64,000 bases of DNA from Stereum hirsutum FP-91666 SS1. Lineage: Eukaryota; Basidiomycota; Agaricomycetes; Russulales; Stereaceae. A program made the position numbers and the translations under genes. Shown one piece after another: positions 24,371 through 35,449 of the stretch; within the stretch, counting starts at the first letter, position 1, and each line of letters opens with the position of its first letter. The stretch is taken from NCBI RefSeq assembly GCF_000264905.1, contig NW_006763134.1, positions 939,712 to 1,003,711 of the forward strand. The letters run 5' to 3'. The notes below the pieces were generated by a model, which saw nothing but the letters and a program-made list of their open reading frames with translations, was not told the DNA's origin and made no database searches.

Positions 24371-24581
24371 TACAGTCAATTACCCCGAGGTGGGCCAGTA
24401 CCCCGTAATGGGTCACCTACTGTTTACGGCGAGGGCTGGCATCGAAAGGCCAATAATGCTATGATATCATGCTCCAAAGCTTCGAATGGGAGCACAACTC
24501 CACCATATGAGGCTTCGAGCGCCCGCATTTGGAAGGTGACCCATTACGAGGTACTGGCCCACCACGGGGTAATTGACTGTA
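24371..24581. mobile_element. MITE with 48-bp terminal inverted repeats and TA target duplication
   Basis: The left end (from 24373) reads cagtcaattaccccgagg and the right end (to 24579) is its reverse complement. About 46 of 48 positions pair across the two ends, after which similarity stops. Each end is flanked by TA (24371-24372 and 24580-24581). The 207-bp unit has no coding capacity. A TA duplication and CAGT termini are typical of non-autonomous Tc1/mariner-pogo elements. The high match between the two ends suggests a fairly recent insertion. No second copy is visible in this window and no transposase is present. Confidence 0.85.
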
Positions 24582-25954
24582 CGCTGATCACACCACTGCA
24601 ATGGTAAGTCTTCGGTCGAAGTCTCGAGGAGCAAGGGCGTAGATTATGATGCCCCGTATGGGGAAATTTGGGTCGCGGCACCGTGAGTGCCTGTCAGCCT
24701 TGTTGACAGCGCTGGAACAACCACTGGTTGGTCATGCCTTCCGGTTCCCTATGCCGATATGTCAGAAGGAAGAGGGCTCATACGGAGAAGAGACCCTCAA
24801 CTGAGTCTGCCGAACTGGTTTCTTCTCCATCACAGTCCCACATCCATAAGACGAGTCCCGTTCGCGGCTCCATAGTCTCACTATGAAGTACGTAAATAAT
24901 GGTGTGTAGGCGCTCGGGATGCAGAACGATATCTCTAGGCATTGTGGCGTTTGTCAGGTCCCTGGTCAAGCCGTTCCGCTTTGGCGCGTACTAATTCTTC
25001 CGAACGCTGAGCGGCATTTCCTGAAGCACTGCGCCTAAGTTGACTGTACGTCACCTGTCGACTGCTCTCCAACCTCAGTCTCTCTGCTCCTCTGCGCCTA
25101 CGGATTTAGCGGACGGATCGTTGAGACATGTATCAGACTCAACTGGACCTGTGGTATTCACCATCGCATAATGTATGGAGCCTATCCTCTTCCTATGTCA
25201 GGTTTTCACGTTCTGTACATCATCTCGTCAGTCCACAACGGATCCTACATCATGGAGCTTGTCTTGTGTCTGTGCCCTTTAAATGGGAGACCCCGGCATT
25301 CATCCTATTCAAGCAGACAATCCCAGAGCAGCTGAAATAGATGTCGATACAAGGAAGGAAGGAATACTTGGAAGGGTATCCGACGAGCGTCACGGTGCTA
25401 CTCGCAAGGACCGTGTCCAATATTTCATTTGCGCCTTCGCAAAACACCACCGGTCTTCTTTCATAGACCTAGATGGCGTACACGACCGTAGTCACACTCT
25501 GACCACTATTATTTTTGTACTCTCCAGCATGGTCGCAGTCAGTTTGTCTCGCACTATTGCAGTCATTGCATGTACTAGATGCCTCGAGTACGACGTCATA
25601 CGTCTAACCTTGAGTCTTTTCTCTGTTTCAGGCTTCCCATCGGACCTCTTTCCAGTCTTTCGTTCTTCGACCACCATATATCGCCTCAAGGTTTCGTGCC
25701 ACAGAGTTTCAGCGTTTCTCGTCAGATGCCATCTAAAACTGTGCCATATCGCACAACGGTGAGTGACTAGACCAGGTCTCCATCATCATACTGTGCGGCG
25801 CAAAAGATCACGGGGCACATCATCGTTGTTTTGCGACGTGACGCCCATCATGTAACAACCTTTCTCGTTCTGGCCGCTCTAGTTTGTTCTGAAGTGCTCA
25901 TATGACGTGAGGTGGGAACAAAACTCGTAGGACCTAATTGTATTCCGTTGATAG
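24582..25954. other. Gene-poor stretch right of the MITE
   Basis: No gene can be supported. Short open stretches occur in all three plus-strand frames around 24600-24880, and since all look equally plausible they carry no weight as evidence. Confidence 0.45.
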
Positions 25955-26520
25955 ACGCGTGGAGGCAGACCAGGCCTTGCGGCCGTACGAGGTGCAAGAT
26001 CCGTCATGCCTGGGGTCGTGCGATTGCTGCTGGGCGTAATGGTCCGGAAACAGAGCCTAACAGTCGAAGCTTGACGTCTACAATGACGATGTGGACCCTC
26101 AAGACCTGAAGATGTTAGGAAAATCTATAGCCTCATTTCATCATTGGAGGAAATTCTATCCTTTGCCCATCCTGCGCCCTTATCTCTCCGCTACTTCTCC
26201 GTCTTATGATAACTTGAAGCGTCCTCAGTTTGTTTATCCCCCATACATTAGCGGTGACCGTGACCAGTAAGTTTAACAAACAGTAGGAGCCTTCCGGGAG
26301 CCGCACATCCCAAATCATCCCATCCAGCCCCTGCTCGAGTCGTCATATCGTAGTTCCACCACGAATATGGACCCGGACATCGGCGAGCGCATCCTTGATT
26401 TGCACGCCTCTCTCTCCTCAAAAAGACGTCTCTGTTATCCTTGACGGCTTATTAAAGAACGGCCGGGAAGTAGATGGGTCATTATACTCCTGTGGACTCT
26501 ACGTACTTCGTAGGACCTAG
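25955..26520 (+). other. Possible unrecognised gene fragment (three exon-like pieces)
   Basis: Three pieces join in one frame through canonical signals: 25955-25991, an intron of 72 nt (gtgcaa..taacag), 26064-26266, an intron of 61 nt (gtaagt..atccag), and 26328-26520 ending in TAG. The middle piece is the most protein-like, with FHHWRKFYPLPILRPYL and RPQFVYPPYISGDRD. No start codon or upstream exon was found and no family is recognised. It may be the end of an unknown gene, a decayed gene, or chance. Confidence 0.2.
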
Positions 26521-26709
26521 GAATGCCAGCTACCTTTACATGCAGTCTGACTTATGTGGTTGACCGCTAATTCAAGAACCACTCCCGCAGATAACCTAGA
26601 GATATTGTATGAATCAATAGAGAATTGAGATCGATATGGTACAAACGGAGAAAGCGCAAGGAATAGAAAACGTAATATAGTCCTCGACGTACCCTATAAT
26701 CACTCGAAC

Positions 26710-29488
26710 CTACTCCACATCCCCGCGCGCACCACACAAGGGAGATACAGCAGACACCTTCGGCTTGAAGCTCCCCACGAGACCTCTCTTCGCACACATT
26801 TCGAGCCTGATGATCTTCTCATCCATGCTCAACTCCTTTATTCCGTCCAAATCATCCTCCTCTCCAGGTGCCGACGTAGGAGCAGCAATACGCTTCCGGC
26901 GAGTGACTTCGACGGTGCAGGAAGGCTCTGGGCAGATTGTCCTCGAGTCCATGCCACTGTCGCAGCCCTCACAGAGGAGGTGACCGCATGGGTGAAGCTT
27001 GAAAGAAGCGATGCGACGGCAGTAGCTGCATGACCCCTGTATATGTGTCTTTCCGGCGCACTGTCGTTCCCTATCTAACATGGCAATGGACCTCACTCCA
27101 GAAAGCAGTCCCCTTCGCTTGGCGTTGTTCGCATGTGGCACCTTTTCGTCGTACAGGGAGAACCAAGGTAAACCGGCTTCGATATACGACTTTGCAGAAA
27201 CTGGGCACTCAGGAGGTCGTCGACCTGTTACCTGCTCATACATTGCTGAATTGAGGACGTGCACATGGACTCTTGTAGGGTTGGACTGGTCATATGCAGC
27301 GGGAGGGAGTCTGTCGCGGACGATCTTCTGAGTGATGTTGCCGCCGGCAGAAAGGCCCAGAGGTTGGTAGGGACCGCCGCCACGCCAACGGAGGACAACG
27401 TGCAAAGTGTCCTCAAGCTGGATATTATAATCTGGACAAGATCGGTGATGTTAGCCAATGCAACCCCACAAACGAGGGCTGCCTACCACACAAAGTTCGT
27501 CCGTCTTCAAGTTCGATACCGGCGTAAATGAGACGCTGTTGATCGGGTGGGATACCCTCCTTGTCTTGAATCCTTGCTTTGATGTTGTCGATGGTATCCG
27601 AAAGTTCGAGGTCGTCCAGAGCGAAGATTTTCCCCGTGAGGGTTCTTATGAAAACTATATAGTGGGTTTGGTCAATAGATGCCATCATATTGTGGGATTA
27701 TCTGAAACGGTACGTTTGTGTGCTTTGAAGCGTACAATGATGCTGCTTAGATTAGTGTGAAACGGCTCCTTGCTCTTCATATGACGGACGCTAGTTACGA
27801 CACCATTCGTGAGACTGGAAAACATTAGGTTCAAATATCTGTTACACTCACCGATCCGGCTCGGCTGTCATGGTAATGGTGTCTCCTTCTTTGAGTCCGT
27901 GTTCTTTGGGTGTCTTGTACATGTCCAACGAAGTCCGAAGCTTTCCGTGTAGTTGTTCAAATGAAACCGTGCTGATGAACTTTTGGAAGACATCGAACTG
28001 GATTCCACCGATATGCTGTTGACAGAGTTGAAGTATCGTAAAGGAGGACGAATAATGTTATCTCGCAACTCACCTCTTCGCCATTGAGTTGGCCTTCTAT
28101 AGTGTAACCGCTACCTAAAGGCATCGCGACGAATTCTACGAAGGATGAGAAGGAATGAGAATGTTACCCCGAATGGCCTGCAATCGACATACGCTTCACT
28201 ACGCCAGGTGACGTGCTGATACCATCCTGAGATTGGATAGAGTGAATTAGTCCTCAGTGGCATCCTCCTAGTCACTGTACCGGCTCACCAGCCACCTGGG
28301 AGAGAACGCACCATGAGTTATCGCAAGAATCATACACATACAGTATGCCAGAGTAAAATATACATACGGTTGTCCTCCGGAACAATTCACTACCACGTAG
28401 TCCTGCCTCTCATCGTGTCGGACTTCTGACCTGGGATGTCCGGTCAAAGCATTGACGTCTCCCACAGAAACCTTCAGGGCATATTCGTTGGACTTGCTAG
28501 AGAAGTTCATCCACAGAGCTTCTCGCTGATACATAGACTAAACACCAAAGTATAAAGGGGTTACTGTGCTCAAAGATATCGATGTCAACAAGTAAAAGAG
28601 ACCAACATACAATGAATAAGCCTCCTTGTTTGACGATAGATGGTGGGAGTGTACGTGAATAATCTGCGACATTGCTGACCGTACGTTAGCAGGTTTTCAG
28701 ACGCACACGACTGATCCGACTCACTGCAATTCAAATCGTCCATGGCTGGGAGGAAGGGGGTATTCCTTTCCATTGTCTTAATAATGTTCCTGAGTCAGGA
28801 ATGAAGATATATATAAAGCGGTACGAAGACATTGTACCAGGTGCTCTGACTGTCCTATGAGAGCGCGTCGAGAGTGTTAGTCGTGAGCGTAAGTAGTGAT
28901 CATGGATGGCCAACCTATGGAAAGATATACGAAGGTCCTTGTCCATCAGGACTTCGTTGCCATCAATGATCGCTTCGTCAAGAACAGGACTAGGTTCGGC
29001 TTTCCTAGGAAAGAAGTGGCGATTATAGTAGTCCACCAGAGTTTGGTCTCTGCAAGTTGCAGTGTGATCAAGCAGGTGTAATTATGACAGAAACAGTGTT
29101 ACTGATATATCTATGTCTCCTGTAGAGCTCGATTGATTCCTAGTAACCCGGACGGTGTAGGTTTCAGGCGATTTGACTATAAGAGGGGTCATTGTCGGAG
29201 CATTCCGACCTGTAAACAGAAACATATGAGACGTCTCTTCGTCCATAGTTTAGAAGGAGAGACACCTTTTGCGACATAAGCGGCGATAATCGCATCGCGA
29301 TCCAAAGGAGATCTGAATGTCCCGACTTCGAAGAGCTCGCCGTCAGGGTTCTCGATGATAACCGTAGTTAGTCCTGCCAAACTATTGCCCGTTTGCCTCG
29401 TTAATGACCTGACGCCGGTTCGGGTACCGTTCGTTCGAGTCCGACGTGTACGGTTCATATGGGGAGGTATGGCACCGCCTGTAGACAT
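26710..29488 (-). CDS. Composite protein: fungal domain + ubiquitin-like domain + RING-like cysteine cluster
   Basis: The start at 29488 ([20 protein letters not shown]) opens a basic N-terminus. A middle domain contains [26 protein letters not shown] and [20 protein letters not shown], a segment I recall from uncharacterised basidiomycete proteins that often carry ubiquitin. Then comes a clear ubiquitin-like domain: [49 protein letters not shown] and, after an intron, a segment ending VVLRWRGGG, which keeps the GG of ubiquitin followed by more residues. The C-terminal part ends in a RING-like cluster ([26 protein letters not shown]) with C-x2-C, C-x-H-x3-C-x2-C and C-x4-C spacing. The tail is LCGARGDVE. 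Exon joins upstream of the ubiquitin domain are uncertain, and a separate gene starting near 27688 ([12 protein letters not shown]) is an alternative. It may be a ubiquitin-pathway ligase or a scaffold. Confidence 0.7.
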
Positions 29489-29998
29489 AGTAAACTTGAA
29501 AAATCCCTGCTCCGTCAGGACGTGGTTAGGACTCGGACAAGTCGACAGAACTGAGGCGCTAATAAAAGATTACATCATATCCTGCCCTGTGGCGGTGGCA
29601 TATTTTTCGATGGCCTTTGTGGCGTAACTGGCGTTCTTCCAGACCGCGTCGCTCAAGCCTCATGATTATACGCTGGGATACTTCTCATGTCAAGAGGGAA
29701 CGGTAGAGGAGCTAATGAAAGATGCTGTTTTCTGATATTTATTATCAAATCCGAACGAGAACCTCTCACTTAAATGTGAGCGAATTGTAGTTCCAAGGAA
29801 GTTCATGCATAAGAAAGAAATTGTAACTAGGTCGTAAATACAACAAAAAAGAACTAACTATAGCACAACCTACCTTTCTAGTTCTACAGCCCGCATGATA
29901 GCAGCAGAACACTCTCTTCAGTTAGTACGAATGTAAAGCGCACTTTGTACGCCTATGTGGCTCGCCCGCCACAATGCCTCAAGATACACCGGCATCGC
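29489..29998. other. Intergenic spacer
   Basis: This stretch of 510 bp separates the 3' end of the amine oxidase from the start of the ubiquitin-RING gene on the same strand. It is AT-rich around 29740-29880. No gene is seen; it should hold the downstream gene's promoter. Confidence 0.55.
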
Positions 29999-32900
29999 TC
30001 ACAACTGATCCGCGAAGATAGCGTGGTAGCTCTCAGCTGTGAATGGAGTCATGCGCACGCAATCAGTCACGGCATATTCCTCCGCGGACAGAAGGGGCTT
30101 ACCCTCAGAGCGCATCTCCCGAACAGTAGCAGGTTTCGCCGGACTTCCGTCCTCCTCAAACATGACCATTCCCGAGTACTATTGACAGGTGCCACGCAAG
30201 CTTCGTCAGCTACTTCGCGCGACCGGTGATATCGAAAGCGCTAATGAGTGCTTACAGTGAAGGGAGGCTGTTCGGAAGGAAGACAGTAAGGGACGTGGAC
30301 GCCCTCCGCAACGGACCACTCTTTGCCGGGTTCCGGGGCGTTGAGAATACTATAGCCAGATCGTTGTCAGAAGCAGGTCGAATACTGTGCGTAGCAATAA
30401 ATGCTTACATGGCGTTTTGGCTTTCCATCGAGGGGTCCCAGTCATTGAAGTTGAAGGGTGTGAGGAGGACACTAATAATAATGGTGTTCAGTTGCCTCTA
30501 AGCGAGTTTAGAAATGGGTGACACAACTTACGCAGAGGTGGCGACATTGGTGAGAGTCATCGCTAAAAAGAGCAGACAGGACTCGTCAGGAAGGTGCTAG
30601 GATGTAGAGACACATGTCGAAACTTACGCGAATCCTCGGCCCTGGGAATATGGTGCATGCCGAGATTGACCCAGGCGACGAGATCCTCCTGGTCAAGCGA
30701 TTCACTGTAGGGAAAAGAATTGGTGCCTTGCTTTACCCCGTGAGACAAATACTACCGACTCACCCATCGAAAAACTTGTAGAAGTCAACGGCTGAGCGAG
30801 AAAACGACTGTGAGTTACATAGGCTGCAGATACCGGTAGGTGGTAGTACGTACGAGGGTCTCCAGGCAAGTTAAGGTTCCACATGCTGGAAGACGAAGGC
30901 TCGGTATCCTTCCTCCTCGAGATGCCGAGGTGTTGCTTCGCAAAATTGACGTTCTTCTCTGTGCGCTTCGACTCCAAGTTCGTCTACGAGTCTCCGGTAA
31001 GCCTCCAGATACAACTGACTGACAATGGTCTGACCACACACCAGATGAATCGCGCTGACACCAGGATGAATCCCATATCCACGGGCTGGTGAACAATAAT
31101 GTTAGCCTTCAGACATCTCTATAAATAAGTATGATAGCAAGGAAACACTCACAGTTACCCCACCGGTTCTTCGCGGCCTCATTGGTAATGATATACATTC
31201 CCTCATAATTATGAGGATAATCCAACAAACTCTCGTCCTCTGTCTTGAGCAACCTCCTCCTGATAGCTTGCTGGTGGACTTCTTGACCCCAGTCGTCTTC
31301 GAAGAAATCAGACTTGATGACTTCGTTCTCGAGTGAGACAGCCATGAGGGAGTTGGAGGTGCCGTTGATATCGAAGTCGACCTTGTAGTTACTGTGGCGT
31401 CATGTGGCATTTTAGGTAATGGCGGGACAAGTGGATGAGAAAGACAGGATGACATACATGATGTGGTCGTGGAGAGAACCCACTAGGAAGAAAAGTCAGT
31501 GAACCTTGTGATAAGCCAAGCAGGCCGGGCGAAATAACTCACTGAAGGTCTTCCGGATTTTCGTCCCGTAATCCATCTGAGGGTCGTCAAACCATGCGCC
31601 TTGCAAGTATCTATCGAAAGCAATGTCATAAGCCAGCAGGTCCAAGATATTAACATTGAACACATACCCGGAAGCGGACAACCGGATTTCTATCGTCCCA
31701 TCCAGGTGGAAGTTGTAATCGAACAGATAATCGTAGTTGCCAACCGTGGAGATTGTGCGCACAGTCAGTTCGAAGCCCCTGACGGCCTATCAGAAGAGAT
31801 CAGAACGTGATCAGCGATAATATTGGGCCATGAAGAACTAAAGAGAGGTCAGCTGACCCCCATTTCGTTCAAAAGGTATCCAGTATGCCTAGTGAGAGGC
31901 TTGCCGATATCACGTTCGAAGACACATATGGCCTGTTCGCGAATGCTAGACCCAGTGGCGGTATGGACGGCAGCAGGGATGAAGTGTGCATCGGCAGGGC
32001 AGTCATAACCAAGAATGAGGTCACGAGTCTGTGGCGGATATGTGTTAGCTGAGTGTTGTTGTGTAACATTGTACGGCTCACGTTAGTTCCCTGAATTGCA
32101 GCATGCACCATCAGTACTAGCGTGATTGTAAGACGATGAGTTGTTACTTGCCATGCCGAAGCCACGGTCGAGGAAGACTGTGCTGCTCTGATGAGGGTCA
32201 CTTCCGGCTGCACAACGAAGATTGTTCAGCATATTTCAAACAAACCTAACAAATTTTCAATACTTACAGTACACAGCGAGAGCCTCCTGGGGAGCGAGCT
32301 CGTAAATGATACGCTCGCCGCGGAAGTTGATATCCCAAAGACTCATGCCCTGGCAGAGAGATTTCGCACCAGTCAGATCATAGGGCAAAGACTACAATGG
32401 GAACAACTGACCATGTCACGCTCAAAGTTAACGAAGAAAGACCACCCAACTGTAACGACAAGTCTCGTCAGACCATTTGCAGCACATGGTTGAGAACGTG
32501 GTATCCAACGTACGCCAGCTCACGAATCCCTCCTTCTTATCTACCTTATACCTCGGACCATCAAAGGAAACACTCTTCGGTCCGGCACGTTCATCCAATT
32601 CACGTTTGTTTCCTTTCCGCTCACGAGTGGCCCATGTCTCATCACCCGGGAGGTCAGCACCAGACTTAGCGTCTTCGTCGGGGTGAGTGCTACGCTTGAG
32701 GGTGCCGTTGTTGAAGGCTTCCATAAATTCCGCGGTTGATCGGAATGACTGGCGATTGTAAACAAGGCGAATCATCTTCAAGAAAAATAGCTATCAGAGA
32801 CTTCTCAATGTATAACGAATGACAAAGGCTTACATGCCATTCCTCCGGATCAGACGAGGTGAAGTCGGCATAGACTATCAAGTCATCATGGTCGGCTTTC

Positions 32901-33971
32901 AAATTCAAAGGGGTTGCAGAAAGGGCGACTCACTGTACATATCCAATGCTTTCAGATAGCTTCCTGGTACATTCTTCTTCATCTGCATCCAAGCTCTCCT
33001 CCACTCGCCATCATAACTGAACGGCGTGGACATCCCAACCAGCAGCTCCGGCTGCGCAATAGGGCCACCCGTATCGCCGCCGGTATTCGGATCCCAGGGC
33101 GCAGCCTTGCCGCCAAACAATTCCATAGTCGCGTTTTGGATAGGGTTCAGCAACTTGGCCATGAACTTGGAATGCAAGGAGCTGTTAGAGGGGAAGAGAC
33201 GAGCGGTGTATGGAACCTCAGGACGGTGGTAGATGTGAGTGAGGGGCTCGAGAGTGAGAGAAGAAGAGGCAGCGAGGGTGAAGGAAGTAAGAGGGGATGG
33301 GAGAGGTCCGAGGAGGTATTGGCCAATGGTTGGCCTGTCGCTCGCTCCATGGTGAATGAAGATCTGGCGTGAATTTCAGTCAACATGTCTAACGTGAACG
33401 ACGAGAAGACTAGTCACCTTCGCATACCGTTCAGGGATATCACCGTTTCCATCAACATAGCTGAGAACGTCCGCCTTAGGTGGGGTGAACGCCTCGATCA
33501 GGTAGATCGAATTATCGCTACGCCACCAAGCCCACAATCCCTCAGGATCCGGTTCGCACGGCAGCTCAAAAACATCACAACTCACATATCCGTCGCATGC
33601 ATTCCCCTGGTCAGATTGAATCCTCTCTCATCGTCCCAAACCCAGTTCCGAATCGCCGTCGCCTCATCGACATCCAAGTTCTTCCACACATTCCTATGCG
33701 GCGCTTCCACCGGGATAGGATCCGCCGACGCACACGATCCTGTGAAGTTCTCGGAAAGAACGAGATTGGATCCTAGGTCTCCATCAAAATGAGCGTATCG
33801 ACGAGTCTGTGAGTACGTGAGAGCGACCAAGGCGAGAGCAGCAGTCGTAAGCAAGAGGAATCGGCGAGGCTTTGTTAGTCGAGGACGATCCTGGCCATGT
33901 TTGACGGTCGAGGCAGCTTCATAGGATGCATCGTCCGCCGGCAAAGGCTGGTACTTGGCTTCTCTCTCCAT
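29999..33971 (-). CDS. Copper amine oxidase with N-terminal membrane anchor
   Basis: This enzyme (primary-amine oxidase, EC 1.4.3.21/22 type) turns primary amines, O2 and water into aldehydes, H2O2 and ammonia with copper and topaquinone (TPQ). The start MEREAKYQPLPADD is cytosolic-like and is followed by one hydrophobic segment (RFLLLTTAALALVALTYS), so it is probably a type II membrane protein or has a cleaved anchor. All catalytic landmarks can be seen: YDYLFDYNFHLDGTIE after VGN, whose NYD tyrosine becomes TPQ (near 31735); the copper ligands HxH in GSLHDHIM (near 31460); and the third histidine in LGMHHIPRAED (near 30650). The upstream part has DINFRGERIIYELAPQE and FERDIGKPLTRH. It ends AIFADQL with TGA at 29999-30001. 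Over 15 exons and about 800 residues are inferred, as in the large fungal members. The physiological amine is unknown. Confidence 0.93.
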
Positions 33972-34768
33972 CCTCGAGAGTCCTCAACAGTCGCTAAGAG
34001 GGTCCTGAGACGTGTGGAAGGGACTGTGGGGAGTCATCCATTCTTTATACCGAAGCAGAGCGCTTATCTGACTGTGACTACCGGCCATCCACAGATACAG
34101 CAGAATTTTTAGACAGTGGGCGCGCGTAGTCTCCACGAAAGAGATAAGGAAGAGGACGAATTCTGGGCCTACCAAATTTGCCTCATGTTCGTGGAGGGTT
34201 GATTACGGTAAGGTACGCCGTAAGGCGGATGCGATAGCTGCAACCGTCCGTTCCCGCCTAGAGGATGTGGCGCACCCCGCCGTATTGACAAAGGGAAGTG
34301 TGCCACAGGGGTTATCCACGCATGAAGTACCTTGACCGACGGCAAAGGATAAAGCATCTTTTACACAGAAATATATACATCTACAACACACAAAAAATAC
34401 AACGAGCCAAGGATGACAATTTGACCGTCACTTCGCACTCAAGTATCACACTGCAACGTCGGTCACGTACATGCATACTCAAGCTGTAGCTTGCAACGAC
34501 CGACATGCCGCCTCAACATCATTCGCCAAAGACATCACAAGCGACAAGGAAGGGGACGTGATAATTGCCTTCTTCCATAGGCGTTGACACTCCTTCCTTC
34601 CTTCCTTCAGCATTGCTGTCACAGACTAACTCACACTTTTCCCGGTAGGGCCCTCACATTCATGAGCCGTACTACAGCAAGGACCCAGAGGCGAACAGGG
34701 TATGCGTGTAGTGGTTAACCCTTTGGAGCCTCCGCCAAAACTCGGTTCCTGACAGGTGAAGGCTTGAA

Positions 34769-34857
34769 TTTACATCGCTACAAATATCCCTACTAGTAAT
34801 AGACCATGTTTGTTCGAATAGGCCATGCTTGATAGGACATATTTGTGGTGATGTAAA
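34769..34857. repeat. Palindromic repeat A
   Basis: Left arm tttacatcgctacaaatat (34769-34787) and right arm atatttgtggtgatgtaaa (34839-34857) are inverted copies with two mismatches, around a 51-nt spacer. The spacer contains gaccatgtttgttcgaat, which recurs in inverted form in repeat B. Confidence 0.7.
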
Positions 34858-34953
34858 CTTTTACACCCCCCGCAGATTTGGCCGGTGGAGCGATGATTAT
34901 CAGTGCTACAATTATGCTCTGATCCAATGCAAACTTTTCCTAGGGATCTGACA

Positions 34954-35016
34954 TAGAATGCAACGGTTCACATTCGAACAAGCATGGTCGACTCTGATGT
35001 AAACCGTTGCATTCAA
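34954..35016. repeat. Palindromic repeat B
   Basis: Left arm tagaatgcaacggttcacat and right arm atgtaaaccgttgcattcaa pair at 18 of 20 positions around a 23-nt spacer. The spacer carries attcgaacaagcatggtc, the reverse complement of a segment in repeat A with one mismatch. The pair looks like two relics of one short inverted-repeat element. Confidence 0.7.
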
Positions 35017-35449
35017 TAGACCGTGAATTTCTGACCTCGCTATAAGCCTAACGGGACGCGAAGATTGGACAGATCGCCGTTTTAAAGTCGTTCTAAATGG
35101 TTGCAGATACCGTGGGCCGAGAATCATTTTAATTCAGAGTTCGGTTGCCGATCAGTAGGTCTAGCTCTAAGATCAGGAAATTACCGTGCATTCTCCAGGA
35201 TACTCCAGTGACAAAAAGTAACTGGAACTTAGAACATTTCTAGACAGGTCACGACGGTCAACTGAGAAAGTTGTGTGGCGGAAGCAGGAGGACCGGCGAC
35301 TGAACGCGCCACCGAGTTGAACGCGTTTCGAACCGGTACACTCGGGCCGGGGCAGGACGCGCGTCGCGTCGCAGGCAGCGCTCAGTTTCATCCAAAGCTT
35401 TCACCTCATCATCCCCACCGACGCCCTTAATCCCTATTCATCATTTGCG

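Larger units (their letters stand above)
33972..35449. other. Divergent intergenic region, amine oxidase / Rpn3
   Basis: The region serves as the 5' side of both flanking genes. It contains a short CTTC microsatellite near 34590-34610 and the two palindromic repeats listed separately. No coding sequence is supported. Confidence 0.55.

Noticed and set aside
24640..24880. Small ORF (about 42 codons) starting ATGCCCCGT near 24651
   Set aside because: All three forward frames look similarly open here. There is no supporting signal or homology.
27425..27688. Separate small ubiquitin gene starting at 27688
   Set aside because: An in-frame join from the upstream exon (acceptor tatatag) leads straight into the ubiquitin fold, and the frame continues past GG into more domains, so a fused gene is preferred. 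The alternative is kept in the annotation.
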